Positions 1 to 14,384 of a DNA stretch of 64,000 bases are shown here, one piece after another (position 1 is the first letter of the stretch; the number at the start of each line of letters is the position of its first letter). Below the pieces are notes generated by a model. The model was not told where the DNA came from. It did not search any database and saw only the letters and a program-made list of their open reading frames with translations. Position numbers and translations under genes: made by a program. Origin of the DNA: Phoenix dactylifera. Its lineage: Eukaryota; Streptophyta; Magnoliopsida; Arecales; Arecaceae. The DNA lies in contig NC_052403.1 of assembly GCF_009389715.1 (NCBI RefSeq), positions 12,951,174-13,015,173 of the forward strand. Reading direction: 5' to 3'.

Positions 1-658
1 TACTATTTATTTTGAATCATCCTCTTTTAACTAGATGAAAAATGTAACTCTACAAAAGAAAGCCAGGCCTCTTCTATATGAAAAAAAGGGTCATTCCAAA
101 CCTTGTGACAGCTGTTACAAGTTTTGAATAAGTAAAAAAGGGACAATCCTGCTTTTAGTTTTCCATACAGACAAATAGTTCCATTTCTTTTTTATTGTTG
201 AATATTTGGACAGAGTATATTAAAGGGAGGAATTTCTTCTCTCCAATTGGCAAAAAACCTAACTTGCCAGTCTCCGAGCTTAAGCTGATGCAACAAAAAG
301 CAACCCTCTACAAGTGCCCTCAACATGGGACGAGTCTAGCCGTGATGGAAGAAGAATAGGTATTAATACATGTAATACATCCATCACCAATGCACAAAGA
401 ATAAACCAAAGAGCCTTATGGAAACATAGTCCTACGAAACTATAAAATAAAAGTGATCATTTTCATCATAGGAAGATGTTAATCAAGAAAAAAGAAACAA
501 AATGTAGCCGTCCTTCCCTATGTCATAAATGTCTGGGAGAGTCTGATGCCCAAGACCCAGTTGAGTACATCAAATATTCAAAGCAAACACCACAAATTCA
601 TAAATGCGTGCTCAAAAAGCAATTGCAATTGCAGTTAGGGTTTGTTAGAGAGTGTAAA
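1..658. other. 3' flank of the small minus-strand gene; no gene seen
   Basis: AT-rich sequence downstream of the stop codon of the minus-strand gene at 659-1139. It probably includes that gene's 3' UTR. Open frames here lack protein-like composition and are shadows. I see no repeat or RNA gene. Confidence 0.5.
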
Positions 659-1139
659 TCATGCCTGCTGTTCCCTGAGATCATACACCAGATCTTTGTC
701 CTTCTTCTGCAATCCAGCGGACCCGAACACCATCGACTGGGACCAACCCGCCTCCCCTCTACTCCCATCCGGCGGAAGATACGCCCTCTCATCCTTTCCT
801 CTTCCTGGAAACCTCTTCTGAGAAACCCCTTTAAACTACCCTCAAAAACAAGCACAATACCATCAAAAATCTAAAGAAAAATCAAACTTTCCGATAAAAT
901 ATCGATCGTAAGACAACTAAAAATGACATGCAATCAAGAAAAAATTTATTTCGTCTTGTTTTGATTACCTCGTCTCCGTTTTTTCGCGCAGGAGGGCCTT
1001 TTCTGAGGGATTTCTTTCGGGAGCGCGGAGGTCGATGGGAGCAGGCGAAGATTGACCTCCGAGAGGAGCAAGAGGATTGGCAGGACAGAGAGGGAGAGGA
1101 GCAAGAAGGCGAGGCTAGAACTGCGGCCATGGCCGCCAT
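659..1139 (-). CDS. Small plastid-type protein, two exons (1139..969, 817..659)
   Basis: I do not recognise the family by name. Exon 1 (57 codons) begins MAAMAAVLASPSCSSPSLS and is rich in Ser, Ala and Arg with hardly any acidic residues, as in chloroplast transit peptides. It ends GAC-GAG followed by GTAATC, a good donor in phase 0. The acceptor is a pyrimidine run ending TTTCTCAG at 818, and exon 2 reads on in phase: KRFPGRGKDERAYLPPDG, then a stretch containing GWSQSMVFGSAG, ending LVYDLREQQA and a stop at 661-659. The predicted total is 109 residues. Exon 2 is charged and non-repetitive, unlike random translation. An in-frame ATG 20 codons upstream (1199) would add a Pro-rich extension; I prefer 1139 because the following Met-Ala context is typical. 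The role is unknown; plastid import is inferred from the leader only. Confidence 0.68.
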
Positions 1140-1199
1140 TAGAGGAGGAGGAGGAGAGCGAGGGAATGAGGGAGGTTTAAGAAGAAGGGAATGTACCAT

Positions 1200-1385
1200 C
1201 CTTTAGCTCGCTCCTTATCCTCTCTGGCCCTAGTGAGAGGTCACGTGCAACGCACGTGATGCTCTAAGCTCCGAACCGGAACGGTCTATTACCGGGCCGA
1301 TCTAACCGGCTTCGACTCGGAAACTCCGTGCGGACCGTGCCGTGCTCGGACCGGGAAAGCTCGAAAACGGACATGTGGCACATGG
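1200..1385. promoter_or_regulatory. Probable bidirectional promoter with two phased G-boxes
   Basis: The region lies between the start of the minus-strand small gene and the presumed leader of the plus-strand ubiquitin locus, and is GC-richer than its surroundings. Two CACGTG G-boxes lie at 1242-1247 and 1253-1258, inside a perfect 8 bp inverted repeat with a 3 bp spacer (1241-1259). G-boxes are bound by plant bZIP and bHLH factors. That this drives both genes is inference from position. Confidence 0.5.
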
Positions 1386-3575
<2,190 letters not shown>

Positions 3576-5368
3576 ATCACTATCTGATAGTCGTAGTGGT
3601 ACTAGTCTGTTTTTGTGGACAACCCTGCTTTGATAGATGGGAACCTCATAGAGTCCTTGGTCATGAATATGGATATTCTTCAGTATGACGATTTGCATTA
3701 TGCTTTGAAACTGTTCAAAGAAGACTTCAATAAAGAGGATTGATTTTGTGAACTGATGCAGCAGTTGAATGAAGTAGTATGCAAGTCATTCTATTATAAT
3801 TTTGGTTTATCACTGATGCAATGTTTGGTTATGATGTGAATGCTCTCTATGTTTAGTTATATGTTTACAAATTTATCTTAATTCTTTTTATGGCAGGTTC
3901 TCTTCTCAGTTTACTGTTCAAAGTGAGCTAAAGTAATGAATATCATAGTGCAAAAAAAAGAAAACTGTGGTTCAACTGTTGATTGTTTGGAATTAGCTCT
4001 AAGCATTCCCCAAGCAGCCCTAGTGTCTGGAATGAATATCAAAGTTTCTGGTTGTGAGAGTGGTACAAGTTTGAAACTGTAAGGGCCACAAATTCTGTTG
4101 GCAGGTAACTTCTATCTTCTAAGTTGGATATAGATGCATGCTTGGAAATTACGATGGAGAGATTATATTATACTTGAAAGTGAAAGCTATGCCTCAAGTA
4201 ATTAGATCCTTGAAAAGCTGAGCCATCAAACCGGACCGGGATTTAGGTACGTGCTACTCTCTGGTTCTTCATGGTACCTTGTGTTGGAAAAATTTAAAAC
4301 AATGCAGAATTTCGTTAGAAGGACTGTCTGGCACACTATTTTTTCCCTTTTTTTTCCTCTACTTAAAACTCAATTTGCAAGTCCTGGAACACGGCTAGAT
4401 TCCCTTTTTTTTTTCTTTTCTTTTGGTGCAATTAACTTGATTTTAATGGAAAAAAAATGATGGCTGGGACAAAGGCATGCGTATGTGCTCTGCATGGTTA
4501 CTTGGGCTACTCATTGCTCAGCCCTCAGCCGGCTAAATTCTCTCCTGGAACACAGTGATGCTATGGGAGCTCAGTATGAGGGCAAAGCTCTGGTTTCTCT
4601 GCTTAAATTTTGGATTAAGCCCAGCGAGCCATCGGGATGGGTCTGATGGGAAATTACAGAAGCATGCAATGTTACACAGTCAAAAATATGAAGAGCGTAC
4701 GATAACAAATCTTAAAATTCTATCCGCATTATATCAATCATCAGTTTTCATCACAGGTGAAGTTATATACCCAGTAGAAAGGATGGCTTCAATCATTAGA
4801 AATTCATCTGGTGTTGGGGAATGAATATTGACTTGAAAACTTAACCTATTAAATTGATATTGATGTTAAGGAGAAAAAATAAATTTAAGAAATATTTTTG
4901 TTAATAAATAGCAAGATAATTATATAATTTTATATTAAACCCAATGAATCAAAATTAAATTATTTTTTTTGCCCTACAGCAAAAGCTATCCAATCCGGAT
5001 CATTTCCAATCCTCCAGCTCAAACTTAGGATGTCTATGATCACTCTTTTGAGACATCAAAACCAACTAAAATTATTTTTTTTTCCAACGAAGTAAGTAGT
5101 TGAAATTGTTTTTTTTTATATTTCTTTTTTTAACATAAGGTTTCAAAAATGACTTTTAATTATTATTTAATATTTTTACTACTCATTTAAGCAAAATGAT
5201 AGTCTTAGATTCAATTTTTTTAATGCTAGCTAGAAAATTTTATTTAATTTTATATTCCCTTTGAATCATTATAATAATTTTTTATTATTTTTTTTATTAT
5301 TTTTTTTTAGTGGGACGACCGGTAGCAAATACAACTAGCGGCAGTCAGCTCTGGCGAATCCAAAGCAG
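3576..5368. other. Intergenic; ubiquitin 3' flank and promoter side of next gene
   Basis: 3576-3740 is probably the old 3' UTR of the ubiquitin locus. From 4200 to 5330 the sequence is AT-rich with long T and A runs. Short open frames (for example 4555-4824) have no recognisable similarity. The last 50 bases before 5369 become GC-richer, as expected for a 5' leader. Confidence 0.4.
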
Positions 5369-8300
5369 ATGGCGTCTTTGCTCCATTTTGTGACCCTCGC
5401 GACCGCAAGCAAGCCTTTCCCGTTCTCTTCTTCTCATCCCCAATTGGCCTCCGTTTCTATAGCTCCGAGGCGGCCCGCCTCTCATGGCAGCTTCGTTGTC
5501 CTTCGATCTCTCTACCACGCTTCCAGACGCCGAGCCTGCCGCCCCCGTCTCTCCTCATCGGACTCTGGAGTGCCAGGAGAGGAGGACCCGGAACCCCTAG
5601 TCCAGGAGCTCAGGGTTCCTGACGCTTGGTTGATCCCTTCGAACGCCATAAAGGTCTACTCTCGTATCCTTTTCCTTTTCGTTATTCTGCTAATTTTTGT
5701 TGTTCTGTTGGCGACTTTTTGTTTTGTATGATCATGGTGTGATTGCATTTCTGTTCAATTCGGTTTCATGCGAATTACTTTCTTGGATTTATTTCATCCG
5801 ATTTTAAGATTAGAAGCTAGTTTTCCGATGCCACTTATTATTTCAACCGGCTATGTGTATCAAAGTGGCAATAGAAAGATTAAATTCTAATGTTATGCGA
5901 ATTTTTATGCTTAGAAGTTAGTCTGTAGCACCTTTTATTGCAACCAGTTATGTGATTCTGAGAGACTATGTGGAAAAAACTAACCTTTAAACAATTACTT
6001 TAGCCTTACTGATGTTTCCATGGGCACTGATCCTATAGAACCTTGAATCTTGTTGCACTATTACTTTATCTTGCATCTAGTAAGTTTGATTAGTATGAAT
6101 CTGGATCTTGGGATCAGGAACGGAGCTAGGATTTTCCTGCCGGAAGGGCACAGTTGATGGAAGATTTTATTATAATCACAATCTTATTCATCATAATTGA
6201 GTATAGAAACCTTAGAAATTCAGCAAGAAATATAAGGAACTGATCATTTTCCTTCTAGTATAAGGGCTTCAACAATGTGGCATGGGCGGTACACCATGTA
6301 CCTGGCTATGGGCGCATACCTGCTTAGGGTTCAGCCATGACAGGACAGTACCTGCATCGATACAGTTCAATAAAGGTCAGTATGGACTAAAACAGGCAAT
6401 ACATAGCAGCGGTTGCCATGACTTTTTAATCCTTAATACTGACAAACCATTTCTACAAAGTGGTTGCTAATATTTAAGTATTTCAACTGCAAAATAGGCT
6501 ATAGGATATAGTTATAACTGACAGTATCATGGTTGCATATTTAGAAATTTGAGTCCTCAGATTAGGCTAGTGTATCTTATGAGTCAGCATGAATTTCATA
6601 AGTTCAAACTATAATCTACTGCTGTACACTTAGACTACAAAAGCATGCGTCATAAGTAAAAGGCACATACATCAAAAGCCACAAATAACACCACAGCAGT
6701 GGATGAGAACAGGAAGAAAATTAAGAGAAAAGGCATACCATGGCAGACTAATCACTAACTCAATTTGAAAAGGCTCAACCTGACACCTTGTAAACAATTT
6801 TTATACCTCTGTTACCTAGACTTTAATATCCACCTCAACTAATTTGTTCAGATATTCATCCATGAGTCGGGTACATGTCGGCCACTTAGGTACCTATAAA
6901 ATTCTCTAGTAGTGGCTTTTAGAGAGCTGGAGAGTTGGCCTTTCTAACAATGATTTTGACTTATCATAAGGTTTTTCGAAGTAAACTTTGCTGCTCTTGG
7001 AGATTGGTTGAAGGTGTACATATCAAAATAACTTGGTGAAAAGTCATGTTTCTTGTACGTTTGAGCTAATTTTGGAGCTACAGTGAGGAATATATAAATT
7101 GTATCACTTAAACAAATAATAACTTGTGGTAATTTCGATAAAATATTTATATACATGATACATAATTTAGTTATATTACTGATTTCCTAGGTGTCCCTTG
7201 ATTAGGGGGCTGCAAGTGGATTGGGTTACCCCACTAACAGTCTGAGACCGGCCCAAAAAGAAAACAACCAGTCCAGTCGTAGCTTGAATGAGATGTATCA
7301 GGCTTGGGTTTGAAATCTGGCCCATTTCTAATTTGGACTGGGTCTTTGATCAAGCATCAATATATCTAATCCGCAAGGCAAAGAAATCAGGTTCGGGTAG
7401 ACTTTTTTTCCTAACTTGACTTGACCTGACCCGTTTCAACCTGCTCCAACTGGCTCATAGAAGAGATATTTCTCTACTCTCCTTCAACGTGATTGTTCTA
7501 TTATCATAGTCACAAGCTCAGTGTTCGGGAACCATTTGGTTCGATGGAATAATTCAGAATTCTTGAAATATCCAGAAAATGCATCAAAAATTCGAAAATG
7601 CTTTGGATAACAAAGAATTAGAAAAAAAGAAAAATTAAAAAATGGATTTCTGAATCATTTGTAAGTTTATTTACTTCAAAATAAGTATAGGAGAGTAAAA
7701 ATAACAATTGGTCGAAAAGACATTGTTGCTAGTAATGATATATGGTGTGAAGGACAAATGGACCATCCAGCCATTTCCATCCATTTCTCCTTCTCCTCTT
7801 TCCCTTCTTTTTCATTTCCCTCCACTTCTCCAGCTCTTGTTCTCCTTCTCTTTTGTACCACGTTCCATCTTCTCTGATTTTTACCCTTCTCTTTTGTTCT
7901 TTTCACTATCTTCCATCTTATTCTATTTCTCTTGATTTTTCCCTTCCTTGATGGTCCCACAGTCTCATTTCTCCCCTTTTCTTCATTCTTTCTATGTTTT
8001 TGTTCTTTCCCTTACCCCATCTCTTCTCTTTCTCTGATCCTTTTCCCTCAAAGCCTCACTCACAGCCTCACCCCTTCTCCTCCTTCCATTCCTTTCCCAG
8101 AATCCTCCAGACCGCCACATCATCTCCTTATATTCCAGGATGCATCCAGATTTCAACATGAGGATTTTGATAGGGCCAAGAACTTCTACTTGTGAAAGGA
8201 AATAGTGACCAGATATCTTGAAGGCCCAGGGGTAGTTCTCCTTGCACTATTTTTTGTTGAGCTTTCTGGGACTTCCTTTCGATGGTGTTATGATGTTCTT

Positions 8301-9669
8301 GGACCTGGCCATTCGTTATACTTTGAACATGTGTTTTTTAACACCATGTTGATGACTTTATGTTAGTAGATAATCACTTGCATGGTTGAGTTGTCAATTA
8401 TGTATGATATTAGATTGGAAACAAGTTTAAGTTTTGTACCGCTTCAGTAGAATTAAGGTTATCGTGCGACTTGCAATTGTGAGCTTCATGGCTATGTTTT
8501 GCATTCACTATGGAGCTATTTTTCTAAGTATAAACAGTTCACTTGTATGCTTGTTTGTATTTGTTTGACTTTATTGTTAAACATTGCTATAACTTTTCAT
8601 ATTATGTAAAATGTTGCAAATTCTTTTTCAGGGTATTGGTTTTTGTTCTTCAAGACCTGAAACGATCTGAAAAACCAATGGACAACCCTAACCAATCTGA
8701 AAATCCAATGGACTGAAAAAAAGTACTTTAACCTTGGCCAGCCCGATCCAAATTCAAAAGGACTAGGCTTGGATTGAATTTCTTGACTCGATAATGATAT
8801 GGATCAGGTTTGAATCATCCTTCCCCTGATCCAACTTAACCTGATTGCTGCCCTACCCCAGATCTCATTTTTTTTTTTCTCCTTTTGCAGAGTCAAACAC
8901 TTGGCTGCTCTGTGAATCCAATTCTCATGTATCAATGCAAAGCAGTAACAATAATTCATCAGCCTTTTTATGCTCAATTTTGATTGTAAATAATTTAATC
9001 AGTGGGCAACAGTGAAACTCCAAATAAGATCCCATGCATGTATATTATTGCCCTTCTTGTGATTACTCTACATCGATGAAGTATGCTTGTTTGTTTCTGG
9101 TGGTCAAAATTCCTGTCAAAATTCAAATCTCAAGGAATAATGAAAGGTGCATCAATCTTAATGTATGGAAGTACAAATTTGTTTTTGGAAACATTTACAG
9201 AGACTTCAAAGTTACAAATCTAATGTCTTTCTGTCGTACATCCATGTAATGCATAGTATGAGAAATGCTGTGGTGTTCATGTTCTATAGTTAGCACTAGG
9301 ATATGTTCTTTATGAACTTTAAGAATAGTGCAGTGACTATTTATTTTTATGTGCTGGTGTCTTCCATGATAAATCTCAGTTTCTGCAGCACTTCTATAGG
9401 AATCAGAGTGGCTCAGAGTAACTTTGCACAAATGGCTGGACGAGGAGTACTGCCCGGAGACTACCAATATAGAGATCAGTAAACTTTCTGCGCGCTCATT
9501 CTATGAATCTTTGATGGCAAAGCAGACTGACTTGGGTGAAATATTGCTGAAGATGGTGAGAGATTTGGAAACTCTTTCATACCAGGAAAGCTTTCATGGA
9601 CCATTCTCAGCAGCCAATGCAGCCATGCATTTGATAACTTCAAGAATGGAATTAATGGCGGATCGGTAG
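5369..9669 (+). CDS. Plastid-type conserved protein, two exons (5369..5653, 9400..9669)
   Basis: Exon 1 (95 codons) starts MASLLHFVTLATASKPFPF and is rich in Ser, Arg and Pro, like a chloroplast transit peptide. It ends with VQELRVPDAWLIPSNAIK, then the donor AAG|GTCTAC at 5654. Exon 2 begins after CTATAG at 9399 and reads in phase 0: ESEWLRVTLHKWLDEEYCPE, then a mostly helical, acidic segment with ARSFYESLMAKQTDLGEILLKM and SYQESFHGPFSAANAA, ending ELMADR and a stop. The predicted total is 184 residues. The mature part has the look of a conserved plant family (the WLDEEYCPE and QESFHG blocks feel familiar), but I cannot name it or give a function. The intron is 3.75 kb and contains a hAT-like element. 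An alternative acceptor at the CAG just upstream would bring an in-frame TAG, so 9400 is preferred. Confidence 0.8.
7203..8855. mobile_element. Degenerate non-autonomous hAT-like element inside an intron
   Basis: The left end is TAGGGGGCTGCAA and the right end, read on the other strand, is TAGGGCAGCAA: an imperfect terminal inverted repeat. The flanking 8-mers CCCTTGAT (7195-7202) and CCCCAGAT (8856-8863) match at six of eight positions, as expected for an old hAT 8 bp target duplication. Both subterminal regions are rich in GGGTT and CAACC-type words, a common feature of plant hAT derivatives. No transposase frame is present; the middle is a CT-rich tract (about 7780-8110) and ordinary AT-rich sequence. 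Confidence 0.45.
7780..8110. repeat. Polypyrimidine (CT-rich) low-complexity tract
   Basis: The plus strand is dominated by C and T with CTT, TCC and TTTC words for about 330 bases. It produces long but meaningless open frames on both strands. Confidence 0.7.
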
Positions 9670-12600
9670 AATCATAGACATCACTAGATAGAATCATGCA
9701 AGCGGTTGTGTTCAAATTATGTACTTCTGTGCCTTCTAAGAAAAGCCCAATCGGAAACATTTTCTAAGATATTGTAGCTTCCCAGGTTTAATCAGACCAA
9801 AAAACGGTTATGATTTAATAATGCATTTTATGACAAAAATATGCCCAAAAGAAGTTTTTGTTTCAGATGGTGAGTGATGTAAATTCTAGCCATTTCAAGC
9901 CAGGCAGCAGCTTGTCACGGATTTATGGTTTCATTGCATTATATTATTGTATAAGATATCATTGTTAAATAGCTTGATGACTTATATTATTGTATCTTAT
10001 CTGTTAATTCATTGCATTTCTGAAAGTACAATATAACCCATCATATTATGTATCATATGACTGATTGCAAACCCTTCGACTTTGAAAAGGGAAGAAAAGG
10101 GCAAAAGAAAAGCATTTGCAAAACTGAACGCTATTCTTGTTAACTATTCTTATTATTGGTACATGAGAAAGACAAATCAACACCAAAATAGAAGACTTTT
10201 TTGACAACTTATTTTCTAAATTATTTTTCTGTTACATTTTTCTTTTCACACAAAATAGTATACTGTTGGTAACTTGGTATTATTCCAAAACTTTTTTTAT
10301 GTGATAAAATACTGTCTTTATACAACAAAACATATAGAATACATGATATTAACAAACAGCAGCGACATCCACTTGCTACAAGAATTGCATAGAATATTCA
10401 ATAGTTCTTTTGCATGCTTTAAAAGGTCAGGACTGCAGCAAGAAATAGAAGATCTTTTCCATTTGAGAGAGAGATCATATGGTGCAGCAGGATAGAAATC
10501 TTGAAGGAGAGAACCCAAAAATACCAGAAACTTTCAACACTTGCAATATTGGCCGAGCAACATAGCACAAAATGATAGCTCTTTTAACAAATAACTTTTC
10601 TCCCTTAAGCAAACTTTGGCAAATAAAGTATCTATTTATTATCCCAACCACCAAGGATAAGACTTAATTTTACTACGGGAAAAAGTAAGATAACAAAAAA
10701 GAAAATTGTGGACAGGACCCTTCTTCATGCGGCGGAGGTCCTCGGCATCACTACGTCGTCGTCCCTTGGGTTAGCTAGAAAAATTTGGAGCTCTCATTCC
10801 GCTCTTATAGCGTCAAGCAACTTTGGCTGTCAATTTTTTTAATGACATTGAATTCTATCTCCTGTCCAAAAAGTGCATGCAAATATGTATTCATTGGAAC
10901 CAAGTGACATTTTCAGCATTAGCTTCAAACTCGTAATTTTGTCTCAAATTCTCAATCACCATTGGAGAAAGTTGATGGTGAAGGTAAGTGATACCTAACA
11001 CGACACAATTATTTAAGTCAATGGTTTCACTAGCATTGTGATTTTGATCTCTAGTAGTGTCTCTTCAGTGATATTCTACTTCAAGTACAGAGACTCAAAC
11101 AACATAAAATCGGACGAGCATATGTTAGAGTGAATAATACACTCTTCTCATCAGGGCATGAAGCAGAAATTTTACCAAACAAACATGATGTCACACCAAA
11201 TTGTTGTATAGGTTTTAGACTCAATTTATGTAAAATTCATTTGCAAACTAAAGTGCGGTTATATCAACAATATATTTAAGTTGTATGTAGGGTACGTAAA
11301 ATAGAATACACTCTAGAAGTGTACATTGCATACCATTTATTTGGAACCGCTATCGAAGAAAAAACAATCTCCTAGTTTTAAGACAAGTGACAAATGCGAT
11401 TCATTACGAAAAACTCTATAGTTGCTAGAAGTGATGCTTACCAATTGATTCATTAAAATCAATTAGTTTAGTCTCAAATTATGCATAGATTAATTTTTCT
11501 GGATATTTTTTTTATATTTAAGCCATCAATTGGTTTGCTTTGCTTGACATAAGTTCTTAATTGCAAGTTGCTCAGGAATTTACGAGACTCATATCTATTA
11601 AAAAAAAAGGAAGAACTTCTAAGCTTATCGTATCTTCTCATAACTATCAGAGCACTCCATTCTATGAGAAGCTTGGTAGCCTTATGGTAACAATACAAAA
11701 TCGTTGGAGCTAACATAGTGAAGATCACAACAACTACCATGGACATTGTTGATGTAATGTATATAATTTGGTATGGAAAAGATCTTTAAATAAATGCTTT
11801 GATTAGAATAAAGATAGAATAGGCGACCGTTAATGATATCTATGGCTAACTATTTTCATTTTTTTAAAAAAATAATGATGAATCTCCAAATAGAGAAAAT
11901 GATTCATCCTTTCATGTTTTAAAACCCTTAATTTTGGTCATAACATTAAATAGTTTATTGGTCAGTTGGTTTCAAAATTTATCTTTGGACATTGAAGTTA
12001 TCATTAGGGAGTCGTAACTTAGAATGACTCATGTTTGGTGGATTTAGACTAGATGTTTACAAGTTTGTATGAATTGAGGAGAAAGAGAGATGTGCAATTA
12101 GGTAAGATTTTCGATTTTCTAAAATAGAAAGAAATGAGACTTGAGATTCTTTGAATTTTAAATATGACAATATGAGAATTATCAATAGATTTCTATTTTT
12201 GCCAAGGAAATTTTTGAGAAAAAGTAAATAATTTCTACTATGTAGCATATAATGTAGTGAATCTAATGGATCCCTCTGAGTCAAACTTGCCAAAATTGTT
12301 GTAATTTTAATATATCTCAATCATTTGTGATCCACTATTGGCGATGTGGTTTAAAATCTTTGCATTTGTGACAAGAATAAAAGATATCAATGATAAGTTA
12401 TGTGAAAAAATAAAAAAAATGAAGAAAAAATTCATTATATATATAAATTTTTTTTGATAGAAGCAAGTAAAAGTTTTTAAGATGCCAAAAAATATGTATT
12501 AAATAAATTAAAACAAACTTCTAATTTGGTTAACTCTATTTGATAAGTATAAAATAGTAATTACAAAATATTTGAATAATTTATAATATATTAACATGCA

Positions 12601-14384
12601 GGAGTTTAGGTATATAGTCTTGCTGAACTTGTCTACAAAATATGTATATATAAAAAGTTTGGCTGTGGACAAAATTCAAATATTACATAGTTATGTTGAT
12701 TAATAAGAATCTTGTTTAAATTCAAAGATGGAAAATCATCACTCGTTCTAAGCCTCCCTCTTTGATGACAGTCAAATAGTCCCCACTTTCTCCAAATATC
12801 TTTTCTTTTGTCTATAATTTTTATCTGATATTTTTATAATTTTTGATAATTTTTATTTCCCAAAATTACTAAATATTGCATGCCCCTAAGGACTAATAAA
12901 ATTAGAAAATTTATTCTGCATACTTATTTTTTTTGTTGTTGAGTAAATCTATGCTACATTATCAAAACAACGATTTTGAATTTTCAAGAATATTTCATTC
13001 AGATTTTTTGTCACTTTCTTTACATAATTTTTTTTATACTTTTTTTGTAACAAATAAGTACGTTTTAGCATTTTAATTCAGGGAGAAAAAAAAGGAAATC
13101 CCTACTCTTAAAATAAGAAAGAGAAAAAAATTGGATTATAATCCCTATTTGGCAAGTTCCATGCACCATCGATCCCTCTCTAATCCAATCCATATCAATT
13201 CTAATCTCTCTTTTCAAAGGTGACAAATAAGTAAAAAATGTAAGAGACATCATGCTATTCTTTTTAGAATTTTATTCATATTGTAATTTATAATCTACAT
13301 TTTGTGTGTTTGATTAGTAGTATAAATAATTTTAATTCAATAATTAAATTTACTTATTTCTCTCACTATTCGATTCTCATCTTTCTATGACTAGTGCTCT
13401 TTTACATCATACTAGGTGTAAAAGAGACTTAAGAGACTTAAATAGACAAGATAACTAGAAAGAAATAATAAAATCTAAACCAATTAACTTTTTTATAGCC
13501 CTTTCACATGGAAAATGTGATATTAAAGCTTAAGAAGACAAGTAGCAAAGCTAGGATTTTATATGAGGGGATGGGCTGATAACCATATCTATGATTTATT
13601 TTTCTTTATTATTAGAGATGATATCTATATAGTATTATTCAAGGTGCTAGATGAGTACTGGCTCTAGAATAATAGAATTACATTAGAAATAATTATTTTA
13701 GCTTTTCATGCTTCAAATTTGAGCATCTTGTACAAATCCTGAGTATAATTAAAAAATAACCATCATAAATTAAATATATTTGTAATATAAAATTTTCCAT
13801 TGCTAATATAAAAAAGGAAGAAATGTATCTATTTTAAATAGAATAATACAAAAAAAATTCTGCACGATGCTATGCTACTAAGGAGATCAATAAACCTCCT
13901 TTTTTTATGAATAGGTTCATAACCAATAAAAAAAAAAATCTTCACATAAGTTATCCTCTTCTTCATCTCTTTGCTCTCTCTTATTTTTTTATTCTTATAT
14001 CTAACTCAAAAGGTTTATTTCAGATTTAAATTCTATTCAACAAAAAATCATTCAAAAGTACATGAGGCATAGGGTGTAGAAGGAATATGAGGGATATGCA
14101 TGCATTATAAGATCAAAAATTCAATAGCCTAATTGGTACCTATAATGAAAACGCGATAACAACCAAAAAGAAAGAAAGCAATAATGAATCACAACTATCT
14201 CTATGATTATTGAATAAATAACTTCCTATAATCTGTAAATCCATCATTTTGGCCTCTATATAAAATGATTATTGATATATAGTATTTTTTAGATTCAAAG
14301 CTAATTCTATTCATCGAGACCAAAATTTTAGAAAGTGAGACTTTCACCAAAAATTTAGATAGTAGAGAGACAAAGGATCATAGG
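9670..14384. other. AT-rich intergenic region; no gene supported
   Basis: 9670-10100 probably contains the 3' UTR of the upstream gene. A short GC-richer patch lies at 10718-10800. Minus-strand open frames at 11474-11746 and 12057-12320 are low in information and show no motif I know. From 12400 to 14380 the sequence is very AT-rich with A and T runs. Old transposon remnants are likely but I cannot delimit any. Confidence 0.4.

Noticed and set aside
7676-8195. Overlapping open frames on both strands
   Set aside because: They come from the CT-rich low-complexity tract in an intron.
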